NCBI RefSeq assembly: GCF_000485595.1
Contig: NW_014577225.1
Location: forward strand, 34,791-61,451
Reading direction: 5' to 3'
DNA: 26,661 nucleotides
From: Priapulus caudatus
Taxonomy: Eukaryota > Priapulida > Priapulimorpha > Priapulimorphida > Priapulidae
Below, one piece after another: positions 1 to 10,663 of the stretch (its first letter is position 1; every line of letters starts with the position of its first letter). The notes under the pieces are model-generated. The model saw nothing but the letters and a program-made list of their open reading frames with translations, did no database searches and was not told the origin of the DNA. The translations under genes and the position numbers were made by a program.

Positions 1-126
1 AGAGTAGGTCCTCATACCCATCACGCCCATGCTGGCAACATTAAATTAAAATGAAGCTTACATATAATCATTATTGCAGCATGAAATCATAAGATTTTAT
101 AGAGTGTCACATAGAGTAATAATTTT

Positions 127-333
127 TCAATGTATCTTGTCACTAAATGAATGAACGTCAAAAGTTTGGACCTGTCTTTGTAGTTGTATGCATTTGGCAC
201 GTTCAACTGCCATTGTGCCCTTTTCTTTCTTAAGCTGCTCCTCCAGCTTTGCGATGTCTTCTTCTTGGTAGTCGGCCGCGAATTCCATTTCTTTTATTTT
301 TTTTTTTAAGACAAAATTTTCTTGCTTGAGTTC
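127..333 (-). pseudogene. Coiled-coil coding relic, copy A (unidentified, possibly transposase-derived)
   Basis: A short minus-strand reading frame is rich in Lys, Glu and Gln and looks like a coiled coil. It contains LEEQLKKEKGTMAVERAK followed by QRQVQTFDVHSFSD, then a TGA stop. A plausible splice acceptor (ending gtgtcag) precedes residue GluLeuLysGln at 333, so this may be an internal or terminal exon. A related copy in the same orientation lies at about 3590-3720 and shares the ERA.CI.LQRQVQTFDVHSFS block, which shows a repeated family rather than a unique gene. The layout of a coiled coil followed by a short F-x-x-x-x-F segment recalls the stretch between the THAP domain and the catalytic domain in some Harbinger/ISL2EU-like transposases. 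That resemblance is an inference from pattern only. No catalytic region follows, so it is a fragment. Confidence 0.35.
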
Positions 334-684
334 CTGACACAAACATATGTGGAAATTATTATCACTCAACCCACAGATACCCCCGTCCAAACAAGGAAAC
401 CATCTTCGCAACCCAAACTGCCCAGCAGATGTGTCGATTTAGAATAATCCCTATGTACACGGTCAGTTTTATGTGGGTAACTGATCGCCCCATCCCTTAC
501 AAGGATGCCACATCCACGACCGCTCTCTATAAACGAGTATCTCATTGTGTCGACGCCTCCCCCGGGGAGCGCCTTGCTTCTCGGTTGTGCGCTAAATGTG
601 TAGACAAACAACCTTGCCACACTCACGCACAAACACTCCCGCCTGCCCTAGCAGACCGTGTTTCGCATATTTGCTTAAACTCGT

Positions 685-960
685 CCCAGGACAAAAGGTA
701 TCATTAACTTTAAGAGTAGAATTATTAACTTTTTAATGATTTGAGCATTAAAACTTAATAGCTGTATTCATCAACTTGGTCCATGATTTGATTCTTAAGA
801 TAATGATTTGAAATTAAAGTTAATGGTAATTTCGCCGCAATTTAATAGTTTGATTACTAATTTAATGATTCAAATCACCACTTAATAATTGATTCTTAAA
901 ATATCGATCATTAAAGCCTTTTATTAATCGCTCAATAAAAAAAACAAGAACATTGGCTTG
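685..960 (+). repeat. Left inverted arm of the 2.8 kb fold-back element
   Basis: This AT-rich arm holds many variants of attaac, ttaatgatt and aatcatta. It pairs in inverted orientation with 3160-3483. The outer 45 bases match best and the inner part is degenerate. No coding potential was seen. Confidence 0.6.
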
Positions 961-1321
961 TTGGTAAAGCAATAATAAATACAATAAACAATTCTTTTTT
1001 AACTCAAAACTTTATTGAATGCTATCTTACACCCACAAACAATTTTCACTCTTTATTTACACTGTTAATTTAAAGCTAAACTGTATGAACGAAAAGCCCC
1101 CATGTGGCTACCAAGAGAAATACAAACGCACTGCAAACACCTCAAACGAACGATCAGAACATGATAGACCCCAACACGCCATGAGCCTTCGAGCAGCTGA
1201 GCTGTCAACATCTCCGGGTAGCTCTGATGGGTATGTTGACATCTCAGCTGCGCGAAAACAAATAAGGTGGCGCCCTCATGGTGTGGTGGGGTCTACCATG
1301 TTCTGAGCAGTATTTCTCTTG

Positions 1322-2024
1322 TAGCGCGTTCACACGTAGCAAAATCCACGGTTCGTACGCGCCAAAACAGAGTTTCGTACGTACTCGCGATAAATTTCCT
1401 CGTCTGAACGACCACGTATAGCTATACTCGCGTTTTTAACGCGTTATCACTATCTGACAAAGGAGTGCGTTTCCTACGTACTCTCGTATAGCTGTACGCG
1501 TATAGCAGACGTGTGAACGACCGGCTATAGCTATACGCGTATAACAATAGAAAACAAAGCGCTGTCGACGGTCTACGAGAAAATGGCTATGTGTTAAACT
1601 AATTTTTGTTTTTGACAAACGGGCCCAGGAGTCTGGACATCATCTCTATCCTTGAACCAATTAATGCATAAAGTTATAAATGTGGCATTAATGGTTGTGG
1701 ACATGTACTGTACATGACTGTCACAAACATGTAATTTGTTTTCGAAATGGGTTACCGTATACTGGTACCAGCAACAGCACACAGTTGTTGTTGACTATAT
1801 AGTATGACTCTATATTTAATGTGTCAGTGTACGCGCATGGCTGGCGGCGTGTGTTACAGTTGAAACGCTTCAAGGTCGCTGTGGTTTGTGTTACAGCGAC
1901 GTACGTACATTCCAAAACTACGTGTGAACGCTGTTTAACTCAAGGTCAGGCTATACGCGTATCGTAACGGAGTCCGTAAGATACGCGTTCGAAACTGGGT
2001 TTTACGGTACGTGTGAACGCGCTA
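1322..2024. mobile_element. MITE nested in the fold-back element (TA target, 15 bp TIR)
   Basis: The ends are perfect inverted repeats: GCGCGTTCACACGTA at 1324-1338 and its reverse complement at 2008-2022. Both are bordered by TA, the target duplication of Tc1/mariner-type elements. Inside, words such as TATACGCGTATAGC and CGTGTGAACG recur in both orientations near the ends, as subterminal repeats do. The longest open frames are under 65 codons and resemble nothing known, so this is a non-autonomous element of about 0.7 kb. Because it lies wholly inside the 2.8 kb element, it inserted later. Confidence 0.7.
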
Positions 2025-3159
2025 TCAGGTAGCAGCGTGGGGGCGTTTGTTCATGCAGTTTCAGCTTTAAGATTTATTTACACTAATCAGAGTCCGCACA
2101 CACATATGTTCCTTCATTGTCCTTCCAATTCCATGTCCTCTTTGCAGCATTTCGTTTTCGTCCTTTTCCTCATCACGAATAATTACGACCTTCTTTTGTT
2201 CTGTTTGTGCTTAAATCGACTGATGTTACAATCCTTTTGGAGTTGTTAAATTTCGACTTAAAATATGTTGTCTTACATTGGTGGCCTGGAAAATGCTCTT
2301 CGTTATCTCTGAAATCATAGAGAAAAATGTGTTACAATTAAACAATTTCTGACCTTTTGTCACATGCACGACGTCAGGTGACGACGTGCAGCGCTGCCGA
2401 TCTGTACAATAAAAGAAAAGTCTCCCAACCATTCACAATATTTGGAATGCTTAGAATCCTCTCTCAATCAACAGACATTATTTTACTTTGATATTTGAAA
2501 CTCTTTAAGTGTTGAAATAAAAAACTTAATGGTACTTAAGTACCTATTTAAAGTTTTCCCTGGGGAACTGCCCAAAGAGGAATATGTGGCATGTAAGCCT
2601 GAGTGGCGGTTAATTGCTGACACTATTCTAGAAATATTATTACAAATTCTAGTTACTAAGATACGTGGTGTGATCGGTGAATGCAGTCCTTATGTAGAGC
2701 AAACAAACTATAGAGTATAAGGGGAAATTTCAAGTGTCGCTGAGACACTGCGATAATTATGTATGTAATAGGAAAATATGGATATTGTTGTGTTTATTCA
2801 TGTTTCACGACAAATATTTATACAACAACAACGAGTAGACATATTGACTTGCCTTCTTGTATGTTTTTAAACACTGATACTGTTGTATATTCGATAGATT
2901 AGATAGATTTGTAATGATAAACATATAATTTCTGCTCACCTATTTATTAAACGCTGGCGTACATTCTTACCCATAATGGCGTTGCGCGGTTCCTGTACGA
3001 TGAACACATATGTCGTATGCATAGCTATTTAATTTATAATGTATTTAATGAAGAATAACATTCACAGAAGAGATCGACGAGTACACCGGACGGGTTCTAA
3101 ACTTATACTCGGTTGAAAACCGTCTTTGTTCGCGTCTAAAGAATGCATCAAACAGACTT
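2025..3159. other. Interior of the fold-back element, no recognised gene
   Basis: This is AT-rich sequence without a recognisable gene. A perfect 14 bp palindrome GGTACTTAAGTACC lies at 2531-2544. An open frame of 63 codons beginning at 2529 resembles no family I know and is probably chance. Confidence 0.5.
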
Positions 3160-3483
3160 AAGAGTTAAACCATAAAGTTGGTAGTTGATCCTTTTCAGGT
3201 TGATAGTTTGAGCATTAACTTGGTGATCAAAGATGATGATCAAACTGAAATAATGATTTTAAACATTTAAGTTAAGTAGTCGATCATTATCTTCCAGTGA
3301 TTCTTAAACCTCGTTTAATAGTTTGATTATTAAGTTCATGATCACATCGGTAGATGAATTTAATGTCAATGGCCAAGTTGATAGTAAAATTATTAAGTTA
3401 ATACTCGACTCTTTAACTTGTAATGATTCTGATTATTAAGTTAATAATTCTACTATTAAGTTAATGATACATTTTTTCCTGGG
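3160..3483 (-). repeat. Right inverted arm of the 2.8 kb fold-back element
   Basis: This is the inverted partner of 685-960. It ends in TTTTTTCCTGGG at 3483 and is followed by CGT, matching the CGT before the left end. Confidence 0.6.
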
Positions 3484-3567
3484 CGTTGATCGTGCCTATA
3501 GTTAGTCATTACAAGAATCAATCTGTGGTGCGATAATGTAAACGGATTATGAAATTAGTTAACTGAT

Positions 3568-4239
3568 TTAATTAACGCAAACCTCGTGTCTACAGTATCT
3601 TGTACTAAATGAATGAACGTCAAAAGTTTGGACCTGTCGTTGTAGTTTTATACAGTTGGCACGCTCGATGGCCATTGTGCGCTTTTCCTTTTTTAAATAC
3701 GCTTCTAGGCTTTTTATGTCTTCACGTACCGCGTGAGACTGCTCCCGTTCACAATCTGTGAAATTCCACTGTGCGCCCTCAGCTGTGTCATGAATACTTT
3801 TCCTAATGTTCCAAACATTCTTCCATACAAGAAGAGTTTTCCATTGAATTTTGAGCATCCCAATACCTAGTGTCTTGAGATGTTTCTTCACTGCTGTTGA
3901 ATTTTTTCGATTTTCGATGTTCTTCACCAAACGATTTGTCGTGACACTGACCTCCCGCACAGCTGGAAGAATCCTTCCGTATGTTGGGTCTTCTCTTTCA
4001 TCGTAGAGTCGTTCAAGGTCCACATTCTCTACCGGTAACTGTACTTCTTGGGCCGATTTCATTCCTGCTTCCTCCAGAGTTGTGTCTAACTCCACCGCGA
4101 TTTCATTTTTAATCCGGTCTCTCTTGGCTGATATGCAGTGACTTCCTTTCTTAAACCTGATAAATGTGACCAATACCGAAATGGCCCTTCTGATGGAATG
4201 GTTTCTTGTGATTAGAATGCACCACATTGCTGGCAGCAA
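3568..4239 (-). pseudogene. Coiled-coil coding relic, copy B (unidentified)
   Basis: An open minus-strand frame of 223 codons has well-mixed, highly charged composition. The C-terminal part is a coiled coil, with DIKSLEAYLKKEKRTMAIER and then LQRQVQTFDVHSFS. That part is clearly homologous to copy A at 127-333. The first 30 or so codons overlap a different frame (4151-4549) whose protein looks more natural there, so an indel probably joins the two blocks near 4160-4240. No family is recognised from sequence alone. A repeated transposon-encoded protein is the most likely origin, given that two copies flank a mobile element. Start and end are not defined. Confidence 0.4.
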
Positions 4240-4875
4240 AATTCACTGAAAGCTCATCAAGTAGCTTCCAGTACCTCTCATGCCCTGCTTCGCACTCAAC
4301 CGTTAGCGCACCACCTCTGACCAGCTTCTCACTCAGCCCTTGGAGCAATTGTAAGATCCGAATGTTCTTCAAGTCAGCAGCCTCTTTTCCAACCGTCCAG
4401 GCCGTGCTTACAATCCAGTTGAACTTCCCGTCTATTCTGTTCGTGTCCGTCTGGTAAGTCAAATTACCAGATAGGCTCCCAACATCCTTGAACACTCGGT
4501 CCTGTACCAGGTCTCTCTTTGGGTATTCGGGCCGGCTTTTCAGGGTCATATAGCAAAACTACTGTCTTGGGCACTAGTTTGTCAGTGCAAGTCAGCCAAG
4601 CTCCACTACAGCAGCCGAGGAAGAGGACTCGTGCGCGTTCCTCTAACCTTGGCAGCCTGCCCCTCTCGCCGAGCCATCCTTTGAACTGCCTCGTTGCGCC
4701 GGTCTCGGCCATGCCGAAGAGTCTCATTGAGCTCCTCGCCGCCTTGATCGGCACGGTACTTCTCATTTCATCTTTCATCACTACCTTATCCCTAGCTTCT
4801 TGCATCTTAGGGACTAGCGGGAGGCCCGTAAAGATGGTCTTCGTGGTCCAGTACGTTCCTTTGAGTTTGTTAAGT
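4151..4875 (-). pseudogene. Frameshifted coding relic upstream of copy B (unidentified)
   Basis: Two minus-strand frames read like protein and abut. The first, about 4875-4530, includes KGTYWTTKTIFTGLPLVPK and MRLFGMAETGATRQFKGW. The second, about 4549-4160, includes YQTDTNRIDGKFNWIVSTAW and LLQGLSEKLVRGG. The switch between them near 4530-4550 suggests a single-base indel, and a further switch near 4200 would lead into copy B. Together they may be one ancestral protein of about 400 residues. I do not recognise it. The G+C content is higher than in the surrounding AT-rich DNA, which supports former coding function. An intact multi-exon gene is a less likely alternative. Confidence 0.35.
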
Positions 4876-4949
4876 CATATTTATGCATCGCAACATGTGT
4901 CCATGGATGGCTTGCCCTTTCCTCTGAGGTCTGCGCTGCAATAATGCAT

Positions 4950-5928
4950 AAGGCGCCATACATGAAAATGCTTAGCTTGAAAATGTATCTGTATTTACTC
5001 GAATTGTCTTATGCTTGACACACAATATGTAACTAGATTCGACGGCCACATTTGCATGGCAACCTCACAACAACACGAAAACACGACGCCACCAATCGGA
5101 TCTTATATGTGTTAATATTATTTTGTTAAATATTTTGTTATTATTATTTTTTAATTTTGACAACCTAACGGGCATGGACGCGTATGGCTAGTTAGAAGAA
5201 TACCGTAAAAAATAGCAACTAATCGCATCTGCTGACATTTAAGCATGAAGGGCCAAACAACTGAAATGTACCAGCACCACCACTAGCTGTATGCACGACC
5301 CAACGTAACATATTGTAGGTGCAGTTCGTGTAATGAAGGCGAATTTAGATGACGTATATCGTTTGTGGGTATTTCATCAATTTCTACTTAGACGTGTGAC
5401 CTTACAAGAAATGCTGAATTCTGTAATACTTCCAGCATGTATTTCCTGATGCTTTTTCATGCTGTTTCCATGCGTGAGGGGGGACGGACGTTATGGCAGC
5501 TGTGTGGCATTGCGAAGTGCAAAGTCAGGGGCTGTGCAAGTAATTGACACGTCAATATAAAGGACACTCATCTCTGGCCAGAAGTGCGTGGATGCCCCCC
5601 ATGGTGCGCGGGGCCGCATGCGGGTGTGTTTCTGTGCCCACACCATACATTCATTCTTGTGGATAACACCCGTACATATATAGCTATCCGATGTGAAGAT
5701 GTTTAGTGTTACGGTTAGTATTGCAGTTAGGCTTATGGTTAGTGTTGAGTTGTAAAGTATACGTCAACTCTATAACGTCACTGTCTGTCCACCACCGGGG
5801 GATAGTGACACCCGTATGTTCGACGTACAATTTTTAGTTATTTATAGGAAACTGGCCAAAAATAGCTAGGTGGGCCAGCAAATTCATGTTATTTTGCTTG
5901 TAAATATCTCATTAATAATAAACTACAC
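4950..5928. other. Gene-free stretch
   Basis: I see no gene. There is an AT-rich patch near 5110-5160 and short copies of a gttagtgtt/ggttagtatt word at 5700-5750. Confidence 0.5.
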
Positions 5929-6093
5929 TTACAATGACTCATCCAAGCTGTATCCTGGTTCCGGATTAACATCCACAGTAATGGGCAATGGAGCACCATG
6001 AGAATATTGCATGGTTTCATCAAGCGGAGTGTCAGAAATATCATTGCTTGACAAACCCTCAATGCCACTCATTGTTGGGTTTGAACTGCACAT
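5929..6093 (-). CDS. Possible 3' terminal exon, acidic, unidentified
   Basis: On the minus strand a good acceptor (ctttcatgtgcag) precedes a frame encoding SNPTMSGIEGLSSNDIS and, further on, PEPGYSLDESL before a TAA stop. The composition, rich in Ser, Asp, Glu and Pro, looks like a disordered protein tail. It lies downstream of the pogo-like transposase on the same strand but beyond that element's likely end, so the two need not be connected. Chance openness cannot be excluded for only about 50 codons. Confidence 0.2.
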   Translation of the reverse strand: MCSSNPTMSGIEGLSSNDISDTPLDETMQYSHGAPLPITVDVNPEPGYSLDESL

Positions 6094-6619
6094 GAAAGAT
6101 ACTTGTTTGTAACACATGTATGTAAAAGATTACAAAAAATAAGTATTGTCTGTTCGTGGTTTCATGTGCTTACCAATACAATTGGGTACAAAGTTATTTG
6201 GAATGTTATTGTTTAAATGAAGCTGTGTGCAGTGAGAATTTGCATAAGTGTTACGTCTTCCCCTTTCTTACTTTATCACTCCCCTTTTTGTTATGTTTCC
6301 CTTGCGTGATCCCCCTTGTGTAATGTCGTGATTACCCGTGATAAGTATAAGGGTGATTAAGATCAAAAAGCGTTTATCTCCAGTTTCCTAACATTAACAT
6401 ATTAAGCCGACTTTTTGGCAAAAATGTAAATGGCCATAAGTCAGTTCAGGTTCAACGGATTTTGCTCATTTCTGGTATAGCAAGTCAAGCATTTGCTACT
6501 TTCTTATGCAGCAGCTACATTCATGTAAATTGCCTGTTTAGACTAGCTTTGAAATAAGTGTGAAATTATTCTTCACTAAGTGTGAAATATTACGGAGTGT
6601 CGATGGATTAATGAGGCAA

Positions 6620-7422
6620 AGTTCTCATTAAACACTTAAGGTTACACTCCTCGAAGGTACTGGAATCAAACCAACCACTAGCTGAATGATTGTATAATGC
6701 GCCAGTTGGGCCACCTTGAGTCCATTTAGCGTACAGGTTCTTTGATCTGTAGACGACCATCGGCGGAACAAACTCCAACCGCATTCCCACAAAACATGAC
6801 ACTCACAGCTTGTTTAGAATGGGGAGTCTTTCTTTCCACTCTCCGAAGTCCTCTCCTCACAATACATTTTTTAGCGCCTGGATTGTCTGTAACATTAGAT
6901 TCATCATAATTGAACACGTTCTGGGGCTCTACCTCATTCAGTTCCTCGAAAATGTTTTTGAAATCTTCTTGACCTAATTTCAGCACGGCTTGGCTTCACA
7001 TTGTCCGCAATTCGTTGCGTAAGATTTTGACGCTTCTTAAAATTATCTAACCAGTCCCAACCAGGGATGTTTTCACGGAAGATTGTGGTTCTACCTTGTC
7101 GATTTAGATAATCTCGTACAAGGTAACGAATATCAGAAGACGATAATGGAAACTTCCAATCAGTTGGGTGGTTGATGACTTTTACTATTGCTGCCTCTTC
7201 AGTAGCCGATAACACTGGTTGTCCACCTGGTATAGCGGTATGTTGCGGTGACGGATTTGTCTTATTCCATATTGTTCCATATGGTATCTTGACATGCTTC
7301 GATGCAGCCAGTTTGGTCATACCTCCACTGCTCACCTGCCGCATAGCATTTTGTAGAACTTCCTGGGAATAACCAGTTTGATATCCCCTTGACCCAGCCT
7401 TTCGTTTATAGATGCGTGGCAT
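6620..7422 (-). pseudogene. Pogo-like (Tc1/mariner superfamily) transposase, frameshifted and truncated
   Basis: The frame starts at the ATG at 7422-7420 with MPRIYKRKAGSRGYQ. It continues through a psq-type helix-turn-helix region (AASKHVKIPYGTIWNK), then a CENP-B-like segment (IPGWDWLDNFKKRQNLTQR). Near 6980 a frameshift leads into VFNYDESNVTDNPGAKK, which holds the first catalytic Asp of the DDE_1 domain, and VSVMFCGNAVG. Near 6785 a second frameshift leads into EFVPPMVVYRSKNLYAKW and GALYNHSASGWFDSSTFEE. The match then stops. The second and third catalytic acids are absent, so the 3' half was deleted. This protein would have cut and pasted its own element, but this copy is dead. The order of family motifs makes the identification firm. 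Confidence 0.85.
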
Positions 7423-7554
7423 CGTTGTTATGGTACATCAAAGCTCAATACCAACAAAGACAATAGACAAGACAAACTATTAATATTATAAAAACACAAT
7501 TATACAGGGTTTTGGACACTTCTTTGTTAAACCAGGGTAGCTTTGACATTTAGT

Positions 7555-7584
7555 GTGACTTTGATAACTAATTATCAAAGTCAC
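7555..7584. repeat. Perfect inverted repeat near the pogo-like element's 5' end
   Basis: Twelve-base arms GTGACTTTGATA and TATCAAAGTCAC are separated by ACTAAT and followed by CCCC. A related word, GGGTGATTAAGATCA, sits at about 6351-6365 on the other side of the transposase. The pair may be the degenerate ends of the element (roughly 6350-7588), but this boundary is tentative. Confidence 0.4.
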
Positions 7585-7783
7585 CCCGGTTGACGGTACC
7601 AATCTTATCACCTCTCAAACTATTTCCCATACCACAAAATATTAAGGGACTAATGTGCCAATTAAGTGTGGGTTTCACTTGAAAATGAAAAATTGATAAA
7701 AATGTAACTTTTAAGTGGAAATAGCCATCAAAGAGACTGATAATTCAGGATTTAAAAGAAAACACAGTATCAGGGAAAATGAC

Positions 7784-7984
7784 TCAAACAAAACTAACTT
7801 TTGCAGCTTGAAGACTTCGCTGAAATTGTCCTTTCTTTTTGTTCTTCGGGGGCTTCAAGTCCTTGTATTCCACCAAATCCTTCACATTGACCCAAGTAGG
7901 TGCTTCAATTTTATTTTTGCCGTTGAAAATAATGCCAGAGAAAAAAAAAACAGAAAAATCATTTCTGAAAAGGCATATGCCTAA
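7784..7984 (-). pseudogene. Short coding relic or exon, unidentified
   Basis: The minus strand has an open frame without an ATG. Its lower part reads like real protein: FNGKNKIEAPTWVNVKDL, then EYKDLKPPKNKKKGQFQ and SLQAAK. A donor-like GTTAGT follows the last Lys, and a TGA stop comes three codons later. The upstream part is a run of T and is probably an intron tract. It could be one exon of an unrecognised gene or a piece of an old transposon protein. No partner exon was found. Confidence 0.3.
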
Positions 7985-7989
7985 TTATC

Positions 7990-9130
7990 TAATCCATCCT
8001 AACAGTTCAGTATTAATAGGACATGTACATGTACAATGTCAATGTATTACTCGTCCTCTCAGACACGAATATACTTCTTTATTTTGGCCATGTTGTGCTC
8101 TGAGAAGTTATACTTAAACTATTTTTCAATGGGAAAATCCTGTTTGTAACATAAAAATGTAGAAAATGTAGGAAATGTAGAATCTCTAATTTTCAGGAGC
8201 TTTTTAAATTTAGAAAATTGATGTAGTCAGATATGAGTTATTGCCATTTATGTAATTTCTATTTTAGTACTCAGAAGTACCCTATTTATCACAGTAGTTT
8301 TCAGCCAAGACAAATTATGATTTGAGTGAAAGTATTCAAATATTGTGATATGTTATTAGTACATAAATGAGTGATAGATGAAAGTAAATTATTCATCTGG
8401 GATACAAAATTATGTAAAACGTCATAAAAAATATCATCAGCTTATCATACAACCCAGTGTCCCATCAGTCACAAATAGTGCTATGAAATTACTGGCACTG
8501 AAAGAATATTACCTCTTATTTACAAATGTTCTCTTTCCTTATTCTTAATAACTTGCACAAACAATTTGGAAGTAAAAGGAATGTTGTTCAAGTATAGATC
8601 AGCATGATATACGTATGCAAATATGTCCCATCAGTCACGAAATATGTGTCCCATCAGTCACGAAAATGGATACTTAAAGCAATACACTTAAAATTTAAAA
8701 TAAATGATTATATTTAAGTTTCAGACGATGTAAAGGTTTTCAATAGACCAGAATTAACCATGTTTAATATCTTCATGTAAAAATTTATATATGTACCCTA
8801 TGAATCCTATATAGCTTGGTATACAGCCAGAAAATTAAAAATCTTCGACTACTTCGTTTTCCTAATGCTTCACCTTACCATTTGAAGCTAGTATAAGAAG
8901 TTTTATGATCTCTGAGTTTAGCTTTACCTGACGATCGAAGTCAAGGTAAGCTATTGCTGTGGCATTGACGGATGTCTGTGTCTGTTTGTCCACAATTGCT
9001 TCAGACAACCCTACAGGTCACGGGGTCACAAAGTGAGAAGTGCAAAGTAGGCAGTAATTAGTAGAACTAGAAGTGTTTATTAGCGCAACCACAAACCGAT
9101 GTGTCTGCGCACACTCACCGCTATAACGAT
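7990..9130. other. Gene-free AT-rich stretch
   Basis: I see no gene. Apart from the TCCCATCAGTCAC repeats at 8457-8664 nothing stands out. Confidence 0.5.
8457..8664 (+). repeat. Three copies of a GTCCCATCAGTCAC word
   Basis: The word TGTCCCATCAGTCAC occurs at about 8459, 8625 and 8646. The last two are tandem, with a spacing of about 21 bases, inside AT-rich DNA. The function is unknown. It may be a small dispersed repeat or remains of a minisatellite. Confidence 0.5.
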
Positions 9131-9255
9131 CACTATCAGTGTGCCTAATGCTACATACACATTATCACATACTAGCTACAGCATACATGATACAGCTACA
9201 GCTACATACAGCTAATACCGCATACAGAACACTAATACTTATACATACCACGTAC

Positions 9256-9290
9256 ACTAGTAGTAGTAGTGTGGTAGTACTACTACTAGT
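9256..9290. repeat. Perfect 13 bp inverted repeat (hairpin)
   Basis: The arms ACTAGTAGTAGTA (9256-9268) and TACTACTACTAGT (9278-9290) are separated by nine bases. It probably arose from a trinucleotide repeat that folded back. No element boundary is visible. Confidence 0.55.
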
Positions 9291-9359
9291 ACCGTACGCG
9301 CACTACGAAGCACTCATAATAGCACTACAAATTACAGTACGCGCACGGTTAAGTTAACA

Positions 9360-9746
9360 TCGGACGCATTCTAAAAACACAACTGCCCGCCATCCCTCTC
9401 TGGCGTATCTCCCCTTCGCGCCGTTTTCTCTATTGTTCTCGCTTCTTGGAACCGACCTCGCGGAGGGTACCCACAAATTGCTCGTTGCGGGAGATCCCCC
9501 GCTAGCGCCATCTCCCGTGAGATAAAACTATAACTATAACTTCTAAAAGCGAATCTGCAAGTAAAGAAATGCTGTCGCAAATCGGGTTGATGTTGTGAAG
9601 GCTGTCACAGACTGTTCACCCAAGATGTATCCTGTCCTCGTCGCCAATTTGATGTGGGTTGAGTTGGGGGGGGGGGGGTCCGACAACTTTGACACTTCAT
9701 TCCACGGTTTCCTGGTAGCCTTTATGCGAACATAGCGGAGAAACTT
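9360..9746. other. Gene-free stretch with a 13-G run
   Basis: No gene is recognised. A run of 13 G residues lies at 9666-9678. Confidence 0.5.
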
Positions 9747-10512
9747 TTAATCGGAGTAGTTGCAGGATGCTACACACGTTGAGCAACCCACGTTTCTCAT
9801 GGACAATATCTTCTGGTTTTGTGATCTTTGGAATATTTGACTCCTGACAGAAACCTCTTCCTCTGCGATAGCCGCATCCTCTAAATCATCTTCAAGGCAC
9901 GTTTCTTTGAGAGACATAATATGGATACAATGCAATACGAAATCGAACAACTGCTAACCATGTCAATTAAAAAACATTGCTGAAAATTCAATATCATCCT
10001 TAACGATTTCTGGATCATTTTTATTTGGAATTTTTGTTTTAACATCTGAACTTTTCACTTTATTTCCTAGCTTAACAGCAGCATTTTTAACCATAGAGGA
10101 AAAGTACACACCTTTGTTAGCTGGCCTAATAATCTTTCGTTCTCCATGTCTTGAATGGTCAGCATCTTTGAGCATGGTAACCTTGGGGCTTTAAGGGTCG
10201 ATTACTTCAAGTTCTGGGAGGATTATAGAGTTATTATCTTTAACTGGACTCTCTGCACGCCTGTTGGCGACATTATGTGGCTGCCGTTTTGCTGGTCGTC
10301 CAGTTATCAATTTAACTCCGCAATGACTCATTATGAAAAACTTTTAGAATGTTGCCCTTGTTTGCATCACTGATATCACTGGCTAGCAATGTGGGACTGA
10401 CGTTTTAATTTATCAATGATGGAAGAAGGAACAGATTCTCTATGGTTAGGAATGAAATTGTAACTGGATAAGGGCTCTACAGTGTTTAACTTGTAGGCAC
10501 TGATCAATGTTT
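9747..10512 (-). pseudogene. Degenerate minus-strand gene relic, unidentified
   Basis: Reading from about 10512 downward, protein-like sequence passes through several frames: TLISAYKLNTVEPLSSYNF and VPSSIIDKLKRQSHIAS, then DISDANKGNILKVFHNESLR, then LITGRPAKRQPHNVANRRAE, then DHSRHGERKIIRPANKGVYF ending in DIEFSAMFFN and a stop. Two single-base shifts (near 10375 and 10310) and one in-frame TAA (near 10190) break it. An acceptor-like ttacattagcag precedes the first segment. A further acidic frame at 9747-9950 (SLKETCLEDDLEDAAIAEEE) may belong to it. The basic, Ser-rich, low-complexity composition suggests a nuclear or disordered protein, but I do not recognise the family. It could be a retrocopy or a transposon cargo. 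Confidence 0.35.
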
Positions 10513-10663
10513 GTGTACTGCTAATGTAATTTTTGTTTGCAAAACAGGCAAATAGAAGGCTTCACAAGTACATATACCAAGTTTCAAATTAACCAAATGG
10601 CAATCCCCCTCGATAGATGAATCGAGATTATCAGGAATAATTGTAACTACATNAACCGTCAAA

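Larger units (their letters stand above)
685..3483. mobile_element. Non-autonomous fold-back DNA transposon, 2.8 kb, long inverted ends
   Basis: The two ends are inverted copies. The left end starts CCCAGG and runs into GTATCATTAACTT and AGTAGAATTATTAACTT. The reverse complement of the right end starts CCCAGGAAAAAATGTATC and then gives ATTAACTTAATAGTAGAA. The similarity fades over roughly 250-300 bp into AT-rich arms full of TTAATNATT-type words. The trinucleotide CGT flanks both sides (682-684 and 3484-3486), a likely 3 bp target duplication, which fits Harbinger-like superfamilies. The interior encodes nothing recognisable and carries a second, nested element at 1322-2024. It presumably relied on a transposase supplied from elsewhere. 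Family assignment is uncertain. Confidence 0.7.

Noticed and set aside
270-285. Resemblance to an EcoRI-NotI cloning adaptor (GAATTCGCGGCCGA on the minus strand)
   Set aside because: The last base pairs of the adaptor do not match and the reading frame runs smoothly through it, so it is probably coincidence.
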